Part shown: in pieces, positions 35,100 to 44,281 of the stretch
Layout: every line of letters begins with the position of its first letter
Numbering within the stretch: the stretch's first letter is position 1
Source: Aquibacillus kalidii
GTDB lineage: Bacteria > Bacillota > Bacilli > Bacillales > Amphibacillaceae
Assembly: GCF_014280935.1 (NCBI RefSeq)
Contig: NZ_JACLZI010000056.1
Coordinates: 124,001 to 188,000, forward strand
DNA: 64,000 nt
Direction: 5' to 3'
Translations under genes and position numbers: made by a program
The notes under the pieces: model-generated
What the model saw: only the letters and a program-made list of their open reading frames with translations
What the model was told of the DNA's origin: nothing
The model's database searches: none

Positions 35100-38048
35100 T
35101 TATAAGCGGAACTGTTTTAAATACTTTGCTTTGTTAGAGAACTCGAAATGATTATCTGATATAGCTGCTTTCTTAATCAAGGTAGACAAGATAGGTAATA
35201 ATCGCTTTAATCTCCTTTTCTCACTACTAGTTAAGTCCAACACAACATCATATTCATACAAATTAGCTACTTCTTTTTTATATACAATATGTCCATTATA
35301 GTTAAAATGGTGCCCCATTATATCGATGCTTAAGCGATAAATAAAATCATCACGGATAGGTAAGTTAATGGCAGATTGTAAATTTAAATTTGTATTAGAT
35401 ATTTCATTGATTAGAATGGGAGTAAATCCTAATTTAACCTTCTTCCCATTAATAGTAACTAAAGTCATACTTGATTTTAATGGGTGCTCAAATGACACCT
35501 TATTGGATTCCTTCTTCTTGTCCATTACAGCAGGGTTGATTGGAATTGATTTAGGAATCAGTACTCTCCGTTCTAGCAATAATTGGAAATCTGACTCAGG
35601 TACAGGTTTACTAAATATATATCCCTGCACTTCACTACAATTAAGCTTAGCTATAATATCTAATTGTTCGCTAGTTTCCACACCCTCCACAACTACATTC
35701 TTTTCTAGATCGTACGCCAGCTGAACAAGTGTTTTTAGGATAGCTCGACTATTTGAGTTTGAAACAATGCTATCAACAAATGCCTTATCGATTTTAATTG
35801 CGTCTACCGGATAGTCTTTTAAGTAGCTTAAAGAAGAATAACCTGTCCCAAAGTCATCCAGAGCAATTTTCACACCTAAACTTTGGAGGAATTCTAGATC
35901 AGAGTTAATTTCTTCTTCTCCATGAATTAAAGAACGTTCTGTAATTTCAAGTTCTATTAATTCAGGATTTACTTTAGTCGTCGTTAACGTATTCCTTATA
36001 AAATCAACCCAGTCATTTCGTAAGAATCTCTGAGCAGATATATTAATAGAGATAGGAACTACAGATAGACCTTTCTGTTCCCAGCGCTTTAAAAACATGC
36101 ACACTTCCTCTAAAACCCAATCACCTATTTGTAAGATAAATCCACTCTCTTCTGCTAGCGGAATGAACTCCTTAGGGGATATAATTCCCCATTCTGGATG
36201 TCTCCATCTTACTAACGCCTCTGCTCTAGTGATTTCCCCTGTCTGCTTATTTACAATCGGTTGAAATTCTAAAAACAGTTCTCTCATTTCAATAGATTTC
36301 CGTAAATCTCTTTCGATCATAAATTGCTTATATGTTTCGATATTTAAGGACTGGAAAAAAACTTCATACGTGTTTTTCCCATTTATTTTGGCACGCTTCA
36401 GTGCTGCACCAGCATTTTTTCTCAATGAATTACCATCTAAGTCATCATCTAACATAGTACTACTAATCCCGATGCTCGTTGTCAAGAACAGCTCATAACC
36501 ATTTACGATAAAGGGCTCCTTTAATAAATCCAATAGGAACTCAGCTAATTCAATTGATTTGTTTTTATCTTCATACCCCCACAATAGGATAAGAAATTCA
36601 TCCCCACCTATTCTTGTAAAAAGAGTATGATTATTATCTAATTTCCGTTTCACCCTGTCGGCAAACTTAATTAGTAATTGATCTCCTACTTCAAAACCAA
36701 GTGTATTATTAATTAATTTAAAACGATCTAGGTTTAGATCGAGAAGCCCAACTGGAACATTCTTAGTTTTGTCTGATTTAACAAGTTGACTTAACTTCTC
36801 ATCAAACATTCGTTTATTTGGCAATTGTGTTAAATAATCATGATATGCCAAATATTTAATCTCTTTTTCAGAATTTTTATAACTGGTTATATTGGTAATA
36901 ATCCCGTCTAACCTAATTAAATTCCCATGTTCATCTAGGCTGGGTATAGATTGATCCTGAATCCAAATGACATCCCCATTTTTGTGGATGATTCTGTATT
37001 CTTGGTGTAATGTTTTTCCCACCCTTAGGACAGTTTGCCGCTCGAAAAGGGACGCTCGGTCATCTGGATGTACAACCGAATACCACGTTTCACGACTGCT
37101 AAAATAACTTGGAGGAAGCCCTGTTAAAATTTCCACCCCTTTAGATACGAGGGTAAACACATCTTTTTTGAAGCTAAAGGACCAAATTCCCGCTTCTAAG
37201 TTATCTAATAATTTTGCTTGCATTGCTTCATTTTTCGCAAGCTTTAGCTGACCAATTTTTTGATCGGTGATATCCTGAATTGTCCCGATAACACGGACAG
37301 GTTGTTGATTTTCATTAAAAATAACTTTTGCCTCTTCTTTTACGAACACGGTCTTGTTGTTAGTTAATAAGAAACGATATTCCACTTTCATTCCCTTATT
37401 TTCAAGAATGGCTTGATTCAACACGTCCCTATACCGCTCTCTATCATCTGGATGTACGAAGTGTACTATTTTAGTAGCTGATGGTGAAAAATTATCACTT
37501 TCTATTTCTAATAGCTCGTAAAGTTGCTGAGACCAATAAACTTCATCTTTTATAACGTCATAATCCCAGCTCCCTATTCTAGCCAAATCCTGTGCTAACT
37601 CTAAGCTACTACTAATTTTAGCTAATTCTTTTTCATTATCCCGAAAAGCTGTTATATCTCTAGCTATTCCTTGTATACAGTTTATTTGCTCATCTTCACC
37701 GAAAATAGGGATGTACGTTACATCAACGTCTAATACGTCTCCGTTTTTATGATAAATACGAGCTTGGTAATTTTGTGCGATGCCTTTCATTGCCTCTGTT
37801 AAGAAATATTGACGTTTGTTCTTATACTCAGGAAGGAAATAGGAATCAAAATAGCGAGTTATTTCCTTTTCGTTATACCCAAATACACGTATTACTGCTT
37901 CATTGTATTTTATTACTTTACCGTCCAAATCTACTTGGAAAACTGGTGTTGGATAATTCTTATACAACTTATTGTCGCCTTTTAAAGAAGAAAAGCTATT
38001 ATTGTCTTTGTTCTGTATGTTTGGTTGCTTTCTTTTGAACAGGCTCAT
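35100..38048 (-). CDS. PAS-GGDEF-EAL c-di-GMP protein with C-terminal PilZ-like segment
   Basis: 982 aa from the ATG at 38048 (AAGGGA eight bases upstream; the upstream in-frame extension has no ribosome site). Order: three PAS/PAC sensor domains (about 35-155, 160-275, 280-405), GGDEF (about 415-575, motif GGDEF intact), EAL (about 585-835, EALVRW, DDFGTGYSS and EGVET intact), and a C-terminal beta-rich segment (about 865-950) resembling a PilZ domain. No membrane helix. Both synthesis and hydrolysis of c-di-GMP are possible on paper; PAS input likely selects. The PilZ-like call is tentative. Confidence 0.88.
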   Translation of the reverse strand: MSLFKRKQPNIQNKDNNSFSSLKGDNKLYKNYPTPVFQVDLDGKVIKYNEAVIRVFGYNEKEITRYFDSYFLPEYKNKRQYFLTEAMKGIAQNYQARIYHKNGDVLDVDVTYIPIFGEDEQINCIQGIARDITAFRDNEKELAKISSSLELAQDLARIGSWDYDVIKDEVYWSQQLYELLEIESDNFSPSATKIVHFVHPDDRERYRDVLNQAILENKGMKVEYRFLLTNNKTVFVKEEAKVIFNENQQPVRVIGTIQDITDQKIGQLKLAKNEAMQAKLLDNLEAGIWSFSFKKDVFTLVSKGVEILTGLPPSYFSSRETWYSVVHPDDRASLFERQTVLRVGKTLHQEYRIIHKNGDVIWIQDQSIPSLDEHGNLIRLDGIITNITSYKNSEKEIKYLAYHDYLTQLPNKRMFDEKLSQLVKSDKTKNVPVGLLDLNLDRFKLINNTLGFEVGDQLLIKFADRVKRKLDNNHTLFTRIGGDEFLILLWGYEDKNKSIELAEFLLDLLKEPFIVNGYELFLTTSIGISSTMLDDDLDGNSLRKNAGAALKRAKINGKNTYEVFFQSLNIETYKQFMIERDLRKSIEMRELFLEFQPIVNKQTGEITRAEALVRWRHPEWGIISPKEFIPLAEESGFILQIGDWVLEEVCMFLKRWEQKGLSVVPISINISAQRFLRNDWVDFIRNTLTTTKVNPELIELEITERSLIHGEEEINSDLEFLQSLGVKIALDDFGTGYSSLSYLKDYPVDAIKIDKAFVDSIVSNSNSRAILKTLVQLAYDLEKNVVVEGVETSEQLDIIAKLNCSEVQGYIFSKPVPESDFQLLLERRVLIPKSIPINPAVMDKKKESNKVSFEHPLKSSMTLVTINGKKVKLGFTPILINEISNTNLNLQSAINLPIRDDFIYRLSIDIMGHHFNYNGHIVYKKEVANLYEYDVVLDLTSSEKRRLKRLLPILSTLIKKAAISDNHFEFSNKAKYLKQFRL

Positions 38049-38240
38049 CTGCAAAATCCCTTTTTTTATTTCTATTGTAATATAATTATGAAAAGTAAAA
38101 CAATGACAAAAATATGGGTTTTCTTTTAAAGTAGATAAGTCCGACTGTGTTAAGAGTTTAGTGAAAGTCACATTTACTATATACGCCAACGTGAATGTTT
38201 TCACACGTACTAATTAGCTATGATTTTTATTTAGCTTACA

Positions 38241-38269
38241 TAAAAAGGCAGCTATAATACCATAGCTGC
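38241..38269 (-). terminator. yhbH terminator
   Basis: Perfect 8-bp stem GCAGCTAT / ATAGCTGC followed on the minus strand by CTTTTT. Confidence 0.75.
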
Positions 38270-38292
38270 TCCTGTCACCTGTTCATTTATAT

Positions 38293-39468
38293 TTAAGCAT
38301 ATACCTCTTCTTCACTATTACTGAAAAAATGCTTCATTGCATAAAATACATCTGTTTTATTTCTTAATACATGATATTTTAATTTTTCATCTTCTATTTG
38401 TTTAAATACTTGCATTAAAGTCGAATGACGATTGTATTGATTCACTTCACCATAACCAAACATACTAGAATATTCCACTAATTGTTCTACTAATGAAACA
38501 CATCGTCTGTTATCAGAAGTTAGATTATCACCATCTGAAAAGTGAAATGGATAAATATTATACCTGGACGGTGAGTATTTATTCTCAATTAACTCTATTG
38601 CCTTGCGGTATGCGGAGGAACAAATCGTACCTCCACTTTCTCCTTTAGTAAAAAAGGATTCTTCATCAACTACTTTTGCTTCGGTATGATGGGCGATAAA
38701 TTCTATTTCTACTGTCTCATATTTTTGTCTTAGGAATCTTGTCATCCAGAAAAAGAAGCTTCTTGCCATATATTTTTCAAACTGTCCCATGCTTCCACTA
38801 GTATCCATCATCGCCAACACGACTGCTTTCGATTCAGGCTTTTCAATATCGTCCCATGTTTTAAAGCGTAGATCGTCAGGGTAAATGGGATTAAACTGAG
38901 GTTTTCCCTCCATCGCATTCCGTTTGAACGCTTCAAGCATTGTCCGCTTCTTATCAATGTTACCTTGGAGGCCCTGTTTTCGTATGTCTCTAAATTCATA
39001 ATCCAGCGTGACAATGTTATCTTTTTCCTTTTCTTGTAAATTAGGTAATTCTAAGTGTTCAAAAAAAGTCTCTTCCAATTCTTCGAATGAGACTTCTGCT
39101 TCATAATAATCTTCACCAGGATCTTTCCCTGCTCCAGGACCTTTACCAGCACCTTTTTGTGGGGTACCGTCTTTAGCAATAACATCTCCTACGTTGCTAT
39201 CACCACTGCCTTGGCCTGCATGTTTATTTTTTTCTTGGCTGTATCGGATTTTGTATTCATCAAGTGAGCGAATTGGAATGCGAACTACATCTTTCCCTCG
39301 GGACATGACAATATTCTCTTCACTTACTAGATCGGGGAGTTTTTTCTTGAGGACTTCTTGCACTTTATCTTGGTGGCGTTTCTGGTCATCATACCCTTTT
39401 CTATGGAGGGACCAATCTTCTTCTGCAATCATGAAGCTTTTGGAATCAGTGCCTTTTGACTCAGCCAT
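38293..39468 (-). CDS. yhbH: sporulation protein YhbH
   Basis: 391 aa. DUF444 family: residues 1-90 ([22 protein letters not shown] near the start), a glycine-rich linker (about 95-120), and a von Willebrand A-like domain (about 215-360) with [10 protein letters not shown], the metal-site DxSxS-type motif. In many bacteria YhbH/YeaH-type genes go with PrkA, which is also in this window (48.1-50.0 kb). GGAGGGG precedes the ATG. A SigE-like -10 (CATACAAT) lies 30 bases upstream, consistent with mother-cell expression. Confidence 0.93.
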   Translation of the reverse strand: MAESKGTDSKSFMIAEEDWSLHRKGYDDQKRHQDKVQEVLKKKLPDLVSEENIVMSRGKDVVRIPIRSLDEYKIRYSQEKNKHAGQGSGDSNVGDVIAKDGTPQKGAGKGPGAGKDPGEDYYEAEVSFEELEETFFEHLELPNLQEKEKDNIVTLDYEFRDIRKQGLQGNIDKKRTMLEAFKRNAMEGKPQFNPIYPDDLRFKTWDDIEKPESKAVVLAMMDTSGSMGQFEKYMARSFFFWMTRFLRQKYETVEIEFIAHHTEAKVVDEESFFTKGESGGTICSSAYRKAIELIENKYSPSRYNIYPFHFSDGDNLTSDNRRCVSLVEQLVEYSSMFGYGEVNQYNRHSTLMQVFKQIEDEKLKYHVLRNKTDVFYAMKHFFSNSEEEVYA

Positions 39469-39497
39469 CTATTCCCCTCCTTTTCAAGTATTATTTC

Positions 39498-39505
39498 ATT
39501 GTATG
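39498..39505 (-). promoter_or_regulatory. SigE-like -10 of yhbH
   Basis: CATACAAT on the minus strand, a perfect match to the SigE -10 (CATACAnT). The -35 (TTTAATC) is only a partial match. The leader would be about 23 bases including the ribosome site. Confidence 0.5.
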
Positions 39506-39813
39506 CAGCAACAAGCGGTTTGATTAAACTTTTTTGAAAAAACAGAAAGAACGGACAAACTCATTTTCTAATTACTAGGACAAAAAGTTAGATTAAATAG
39601 GTGACATAAAACTAATATTTTTTTACTAGGTAAACGAAATGTACCATGCAGCGGAAATTCCCTTTCAGAAGTATTGTCTTCCACCTCTTGAATCGCACAT
39701 TTCCAAAGCATTGGTTAGCACCCATCTAATCCGTACGGACGTGGTTTATTTAACATGAAAGCACCATGATGGCTTATATCTTTTTTAAACTTACCTATTC
39801 GTTCAAATTTATG
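39506..39813. other. intergenic between MFS and yhbH
   Basis: No gene or strong hairpin seen apart from the yhbH promoter at its right-hand border. Confidence 0.4.
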
Positions 39814-41076
39814 TTATACTCTAGCCTCACTAGCGCTAGTACCGAATCTCCTTTTTATCGCTACTCTAGTAAAGGCAATACCGAAGAAAACGAAGCATAA
39901 ATAAAGGACACCCATGCTTATTCCGCCTATTACCTCTCCAACGATAATACCTAGTGCTCCGAACATTTTTCCAATTTGGAATACGAAGCCATTGAAAGCC
40001 ATATATGCTCCCCGACGTGAGTCATCTACAATATCAGCTAATAGTGATTGTCTAGTCGGAACATACATTAACTCTCCAACAGATAATATGAACACTGCAA
40101 TAAATAGAGCGATCGTATTATTTGTCACCGCCATTAAAGCAAACCCTATTCCAAATAAAATGAAGCCGATATACATTATTGGCTGTTCCTTTTTGCCCTT
40201 AATCCATTTCGAAATTAAAGCAGTAAATAAGACAATCATTAGTGTATTCTCAACAGTTAGTAGGCTGATCAATTTTACACCATCCATTGTAAAATTCACT
40301 TTTTCAAAGAATGATATCGTTTTTGTAACATAATCCTGTTCTAATCTTACAGCTAGATAGTTATTGCGTTGAAATTCTAAAGATAGTATGGCAATTCCAC
40401 CAATAGTAAACAGTAGGAAGGGCATGTCTTTCATCACTGATTGGTAGCTTTTTAACAGAGGAACCAACCCATAGTCTTTCCTACTAATCCCTTGTTTCAC
40501 TTGATACGTCTCTTGAATTAGTGTAGCTGTCATCCAAAGTGTCAAGACACTCATTGCTATTAATCCCAAAATCAACTCGAAAAAGTGGGTTTTAAAAAAC
40601 CACCCTCCGACGATAAGACCTAGCATTAGCGACATATTTACTGCCCAGTAATTAATGGAATACATAAACCCTCTTGTCTCTTTTGTACTAACATCAATTA
40701 ACATTGCTTCAGCAGCTGGATTAACAAAGCCAGAAGCAATGCTGATTATGAGCATCATCATAAATGTTACAATGGCTGATGTTCCAAGTGGTGAATTCGC
40801 TAAACCCATTCCGATAAAAGCAATTAATTTCATCACTTCTCCAATCACCATGAGACGCTTCCTACCCATTAAATCTGCTAAAAATCCTCCATAAAGACCT
40901 GCAAGAAACTGAACGATCACATTAACTAGTAATAAAACCCCAGCTGCAGTCGCATTTATTTGATACGTGAAATAAATCGCCATATACGGGAAGATCATTG
41001 AACCGATTACCCGACTTAAAAAAGATGTGTAAATACGTATTCTTATATTTGGATGTAATTGTTTAAACACGTCCAT
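39814..41076 (-). CDS. MFS exporter
   Basis: 420 aa, twelve membrane helices. The loop 2-3 motif GGFLADLMGRKRLM (about 59-72) marks a major facilitator drug or sugar exporter of the DHA1 class. GAGGGGGA abuts the ATG at 41076; the GTG at 41070 has better spacing and may be the true start. Divergent from an SgrR-like regulator with 90 bases between them, recalling the sgrR-setA arrangement of enterobacteria, where SetA is a sugar-phosphate-stress exporter. The substrate here is unknown. Confidence 0.85.
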   Translation of the reverse strand: MDVFKQLHPNIRIRIYTSFLSRVIGSMIFPYMAIYFTYQINATAAGVLLLVNVIVQFLAGLYGGFLADLMGRKRLMVIGEVMKLIAFIGMGLANSPLGTSAIVTFMMMLIISIASGFVNPAAEAMLIDVSTKETRGFMYSINYWAVNMSLMLGLIVGGWFFKTHFFELILGLIAMSVLTLWMTATLIQETYQVKQGISRKDYGLVPLLKSYQSVMKDMPFLLFTIGGIAILSLEFQRNNYLAVRLEQDYVTKTISFFEKVNFTMDGVKLISLLTVENTLMIVLFTALISKWIKGKKEQPIMYIGFILFGIGFALMAVTNNTIALFIAVFILSVGELMYVPTRQSLLADIVDDSRRGAYMAFNGFVFQIGKMFGALGIIVGEVIGGISMGVLYLCFVFFGIAFTRVAIKRRFGTSASEARV

Positions 41077-41166
41077 TCCCCCTCTAGATATTCATTTTGC
41101 CTTTTTCAAAAGGGGAAAAAAAGGGTATAATCATCTTAATTATGTCCCCTTTTAGGAGGTAAAGTA

Positions 41167-42891
41167 TTGAAGGACTTATCCTATTTCATACTAAGATCCT
41201 TTTATTATGCAGAGGAAAAAAGCCAGACCGTATTCGTAAAAATTGAAGATATTGAGAAGATATGGTTTTGCTCGAAGAAAAATGTAACCCGTAAATTAAA
41301 GCAATTAGAGGCGCAAGAAAAACTCACCTATATTCCTGGTCGTGGACGAGGCAATAAATCTAGCTTGTTATTTTCTCACCCTTTTCAAAAAGAAGTGGAG
41401 TTATTTACAAGCAACTGTATTCGTGACAACCAACTAGATGATTTAGTCCAACTTCTACAACTTCCGATTCCAAAACCATGGATAGCTGCAGTTTCCAATG
41501 AAGTACGAGAATTATTCGGTATGCAGGAAACAGATGAAAACAAAGATGTACTGCGGTCGATCATCTCTCGCGATATGACGACACTTGATCCGGTTAACTG
41601 TTCCGTCACTTTTGAAAGCCATTTGATCAGACAAATCGGAGACACACTCGTAATCTATAATTCAGAAACAGACGAGATTGAGCCACATCTGGCGCATCAT
41701 TGGAAAGTAAATGAAGACTATACAGTGTGGAAGTTCTATTTGCATAAAGGGGTACGCTTCCATCATCAAAGTTTGCTTACTAGCGAGGATGTGAAATATA
41801 CATTCGAGCGATTCCACCCGAACACAGCCTATTACTGGCTAGTAGAAGACATTGAAAAAATAGACTGTCTGACTCCTTATACTATTCAAATTAAATTGAC
41901 TAAGCCGAACCCATTCTTTTTAAGGTACGTAAGCACATGTAATCTAGTAATCTTACCTCAGGATATCCCGTTTGATGAGTTTCAATGGATTGGAACTGGA
42001 CCCTTTCATTTAAAACGAAGAGATAAACAACGGATCGTCATAGAGGCACATGATCATTACTTTTTAGCAAGACCGTTTTTGGATAGAATTGAATTCTGGA
42101 AGATACCAATGGAAACCGCTAAGACTGTTTCCTATACGATTAATTCTAATGAAACACTTAAGACTGGCATCCTAAAAAAAGATGTAGAAGTTGGTTTCCG
42201 TTTTCTAGCGTTTAATTTTAACCGAAATTCAGTTGTACATGACAAGCTATTTCGAGAAGCAGTATTTCATATCTTAAATGTTCAGAAGTTATGCAAGGAG
42301 TTAGGACGAGATCCAGTTAAAGATGCTTCCAGTTTTTTTCCTTGGAATTCTATAGCTCCCCATAAAGACTTAAACAAAGTAACTAATCTACTTAAACAAT
42401 CGAATTACAATGGGGAAACCTTATCCTTATACTGTCTTAACTTTCCGGGTGCAATCGAGGAAGCAACCTGGTTTAAACAAGAGGCAAGTAAGTTTGGTAT
42501 GACGTTTGAACTCCAGACTTTTTCATTAGAAGAGTTTTATACAAATAAACTTGAAAAGGGTGCTGACCTTTTATTTATGGGAGAGGTATCTGCTATTGAT
42601 TATCACCTTTCATTTTTAGGGGCTTTTTACAACAAAATGTTGATCTTTCGACGATTCCTTGGAAAAGATAACTTGCTTGCCATCGAACAACTTCTAGAGA
42701 ATTTTAAACAGATTCCTTTAAAAAATAAACGAGATGAGATAATAGAACAAGTTGAAGCGATAATTAAAGAAAATAATTTATTTATTTTTATGCACCACCC
42801 TATTAAAAATCGAGTCTTTCATCCAATGATTCAGGATATTCAGCTTGAATCTTTTGGCCAGGTTGATTTTCGCAAGCTTTGGATTAAGTAA
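41167..42891 (+). CDS. SgrR-like transcription regulator with solute-binding domain
   Basis: 574 aa. Residues 1-110 form an SgrR-type winged helix (VKIEDIEKIWFCSKKNVTRKLKQLEAQEKLTYIPGRGRGNKS region), and residues 150-574 a family 5 oligopeptide/sugar-binding domain (LAHHWKVNEDYTVWKFYLHKGVRFH, then FLAFNFNR). There is no signal peptide, so the binding domain is a cytoplasmic ligand sensor. The start is TTG at 41167, seven bases after AGGAGG. It probably regulates the divergent MFS exporter. Confidence 0.88.
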   Translation: MKDLSYFILRSFYYAEEKSQTVFVKIEDIEKIWFCSKKNVTRKLKQLEAQEKLTYIPGRGRGNKSSLLFSHPFQKEVELFTSNCIRDNQLDDLVQLLQLPIPKPWIAAVSNEVRELFGMQETDENKDVLRSIISRDMTTLDPVNCSVTFESHLIRQIGDTLVIYNSETDEIEPHLAHHWKVNEDYTVWKFYLHKGVRFHHQSLLTSEDVKYTFERFHPNTAYYWLVEDIEKIDCLTPYTIQIKLTKPNPFFLRYVSTCNLVILPQDIPFDEFQWIGTGPFHLKRRDKQRIVIEAHDHYFLARPFLDRIEFWKIPMETAKTVSYTINSNETLKTGILKKDVEVGFRFLAFNFNRNSVVHDKLFREAVFHILNVQKLCKELGRDPVKDASSFFPWNSIAPHKDLNKVTNLLKQSNYNGETLSLYCLNFPGAIEEATWFKQEASKFGMTFELQTFSLEEFYTNKLEKGADLLFMGEVSAIDYHLSFLGAFYNKMLIFRRFLGKDNLLAIEQLLENFKQIPLKNKRDEIIEQVEAIIKENNLFIFMHHPIKNRVFHPMIQDIQLESFGQVDFRKLWIK

Positions 42892-42966
42892 AATCGTATC
42901 CACTCTCGCTCTATTTTGAAAAAATATATGCCGAGTCTATTATTTACTATTTCATAGAAATTAAAA

Positions 42967-43001
42967 AAAGCGTTGCACGGATTATATCTGCGCAACGCTT
43001 T
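42967..43001. terminator. bidirectional terminator after odhB
   Basis: Perfect 10-bp stem AAAGCGTTGC / GCAACGCTTT with seven T on the minus strand, between the convergent regulator and odhB genes. Confidence 0.85.
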
Positions 43002-43012
43002 GTAGCTAACTT

Positions 43013-44281
43013 TTAACCTTCCAATAGTAGGCTATATGGATCTTCTAATAACTGTTTGATTCTTACTAAAAATTGTACTGCTTCTTTTCCATCTACGATT
43101 CTATGATCATAGGATAGAGCAATATACATCATTGGACGGACTTCGATTGAATCATCTGGCATGACTACCGGACGTTTTTGGATGGAGTGCATTCCTAGAA
43201 TACCAACTTGCGGCGCATTGATGATCGGTGTGGATAACAACGATCCGAAAATGCCTCCGTTTGTGATCGTAAATGTTCCACCTTGCAAGTCACTAATTTG
43301 TAACTCTTTATCACGAGCCTTCTTACCTAATCGCGATACTTCTGATTCTACCCCTGCAAAATCTAAACGATCTGCATCTCTTACAACCGGAACAACGAGC
43401 CCATCATCTGTTGAAACAGCGATACCAATATCATAGAATTTCTTAAGTACGATTTCATTATCTTGAATTTCTGCATTAATAAGCGGAAATTCCTTCAACG
43501 CACCTACAACCGCTTTTGTAAAGAATGACATAAACCCAAGCTTCACACCATGCTTTTTCAAAAACTTGTCTTTGCGTTCGCTTCGAAGCTTCATAACCGA
43601 AGTCATATCAACCTCATTAAAAGTAGTCAGCATTGCCGCGTTATGTTGGGCATCTACTAATCTATTTGCAATTGTTTGACGACGACGTGACATTTTCACG
43701 CGCTCTACCGGCTTATCAAATTCTGTTTTCTCTGAAGACTTTGCTTCTTGCTTCGCTTTTTTCGGTTCTTCTGTCGTGTTAGATGCCTTAGATGCATGCG
43801 CCTCTATATCCTCAGGACGAATACGACCTAGTGGATCTCTTGGCATAACTTGATTTAAATCAATCCCAAGCTCACGAGCACGTTTCCTAGCAGCGGGGGA
43901 TGCTACAATTTGGTTACTCTTACCTGCTGTTTTTGGCGCTTCAGCTACTGGCTTAGACTCTTCTGCCTTTGTTTCTTGTTTAGATTCAGTTGTTGATTCA
44001 GATTGGGATGGCTCACTGCTTGTTTCGGCAGATGTGCTAACTTCCCCATTTTCATCCACATTTGCGACTACATCTCCAACTTCCACGTCATCGCCAGCTT
44101 CTTTAAGAAGCTTAGCGACAACACCAGTATAATCAGAGTTTACTTCCACATTTACTTTATCTGTTTCTAATTCTAGAATAGGGTCACCTTTTTCTACACG
44201 CTCCCCTTCCTTTACAAGCCATTGGGCAATGGTGCCTTCTGTAATAGATTCTGCTAATTCTGGGACTTTAATTTCCTTCAC
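43013..44281 (-). CDS. odhB: 2-oxoglutarate dehydrogenase E2, dihydrolipoyl succinyltransferase
   Basis: 422 aa. Lipoyl domain (1-77, ETDKVNVEV with the lipoylated Lys43), a Ser/Glu/Lys-rich linker (78-125), peripheral-subunit-binding domain (about 127-165, [15 protein letters not shown]), and the catalytic domain (190-422) with SYDHRIVDG. Transfers the succinyl group to CoA in the TCA cycle. Overlaps odhA by four bases; the operon ends with a strong terminator. Confidence 0.96.
   Translation of the reverse strand: MKEIKVPELAESITEGTIAQWLVKEGERVEKGDPILELETDKVNVEVNSDYTGVVAKLLKEAGDDVEVGDVVANVDENGEVSTSAETSSEPSQSESTTESKQETKAEESKPVAEAPKTAGKSNQIVASPAARKRARELGIDLNQVMPRDPLGRIRPEDIEAHASKASNTTEEPKKAKQEAKSSEKTEFDKPVERVKMSRRRQTIANRLVDAQHNAAMLTTFNEVDMTSVMKLRSERKDKFLKKHGVKLGFMSFFTKAVVGALKEFPLINAEIQDNEIVLKKFYDIGIAVSTDDGLVVPVVRDADRLDFAGVESEVSRLGKKARDKELQISDLQGGTFTITNGGIFGSLLSTPIINAPQVGILGMHSIQKRPVVMPDDSIEVRPMMYIALSYDHRIVDGKEAVQFLVRIKQLLEDPYSLLLEG

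Noticed and set aside
38049-38204. 52-residue extension of the PAS-GGDEF-EAL protein
   Set aside because: No ribosome site at the upstream ATG, AT-rich promoter-like sequence, and a proper site exists for the ATG at 38048.
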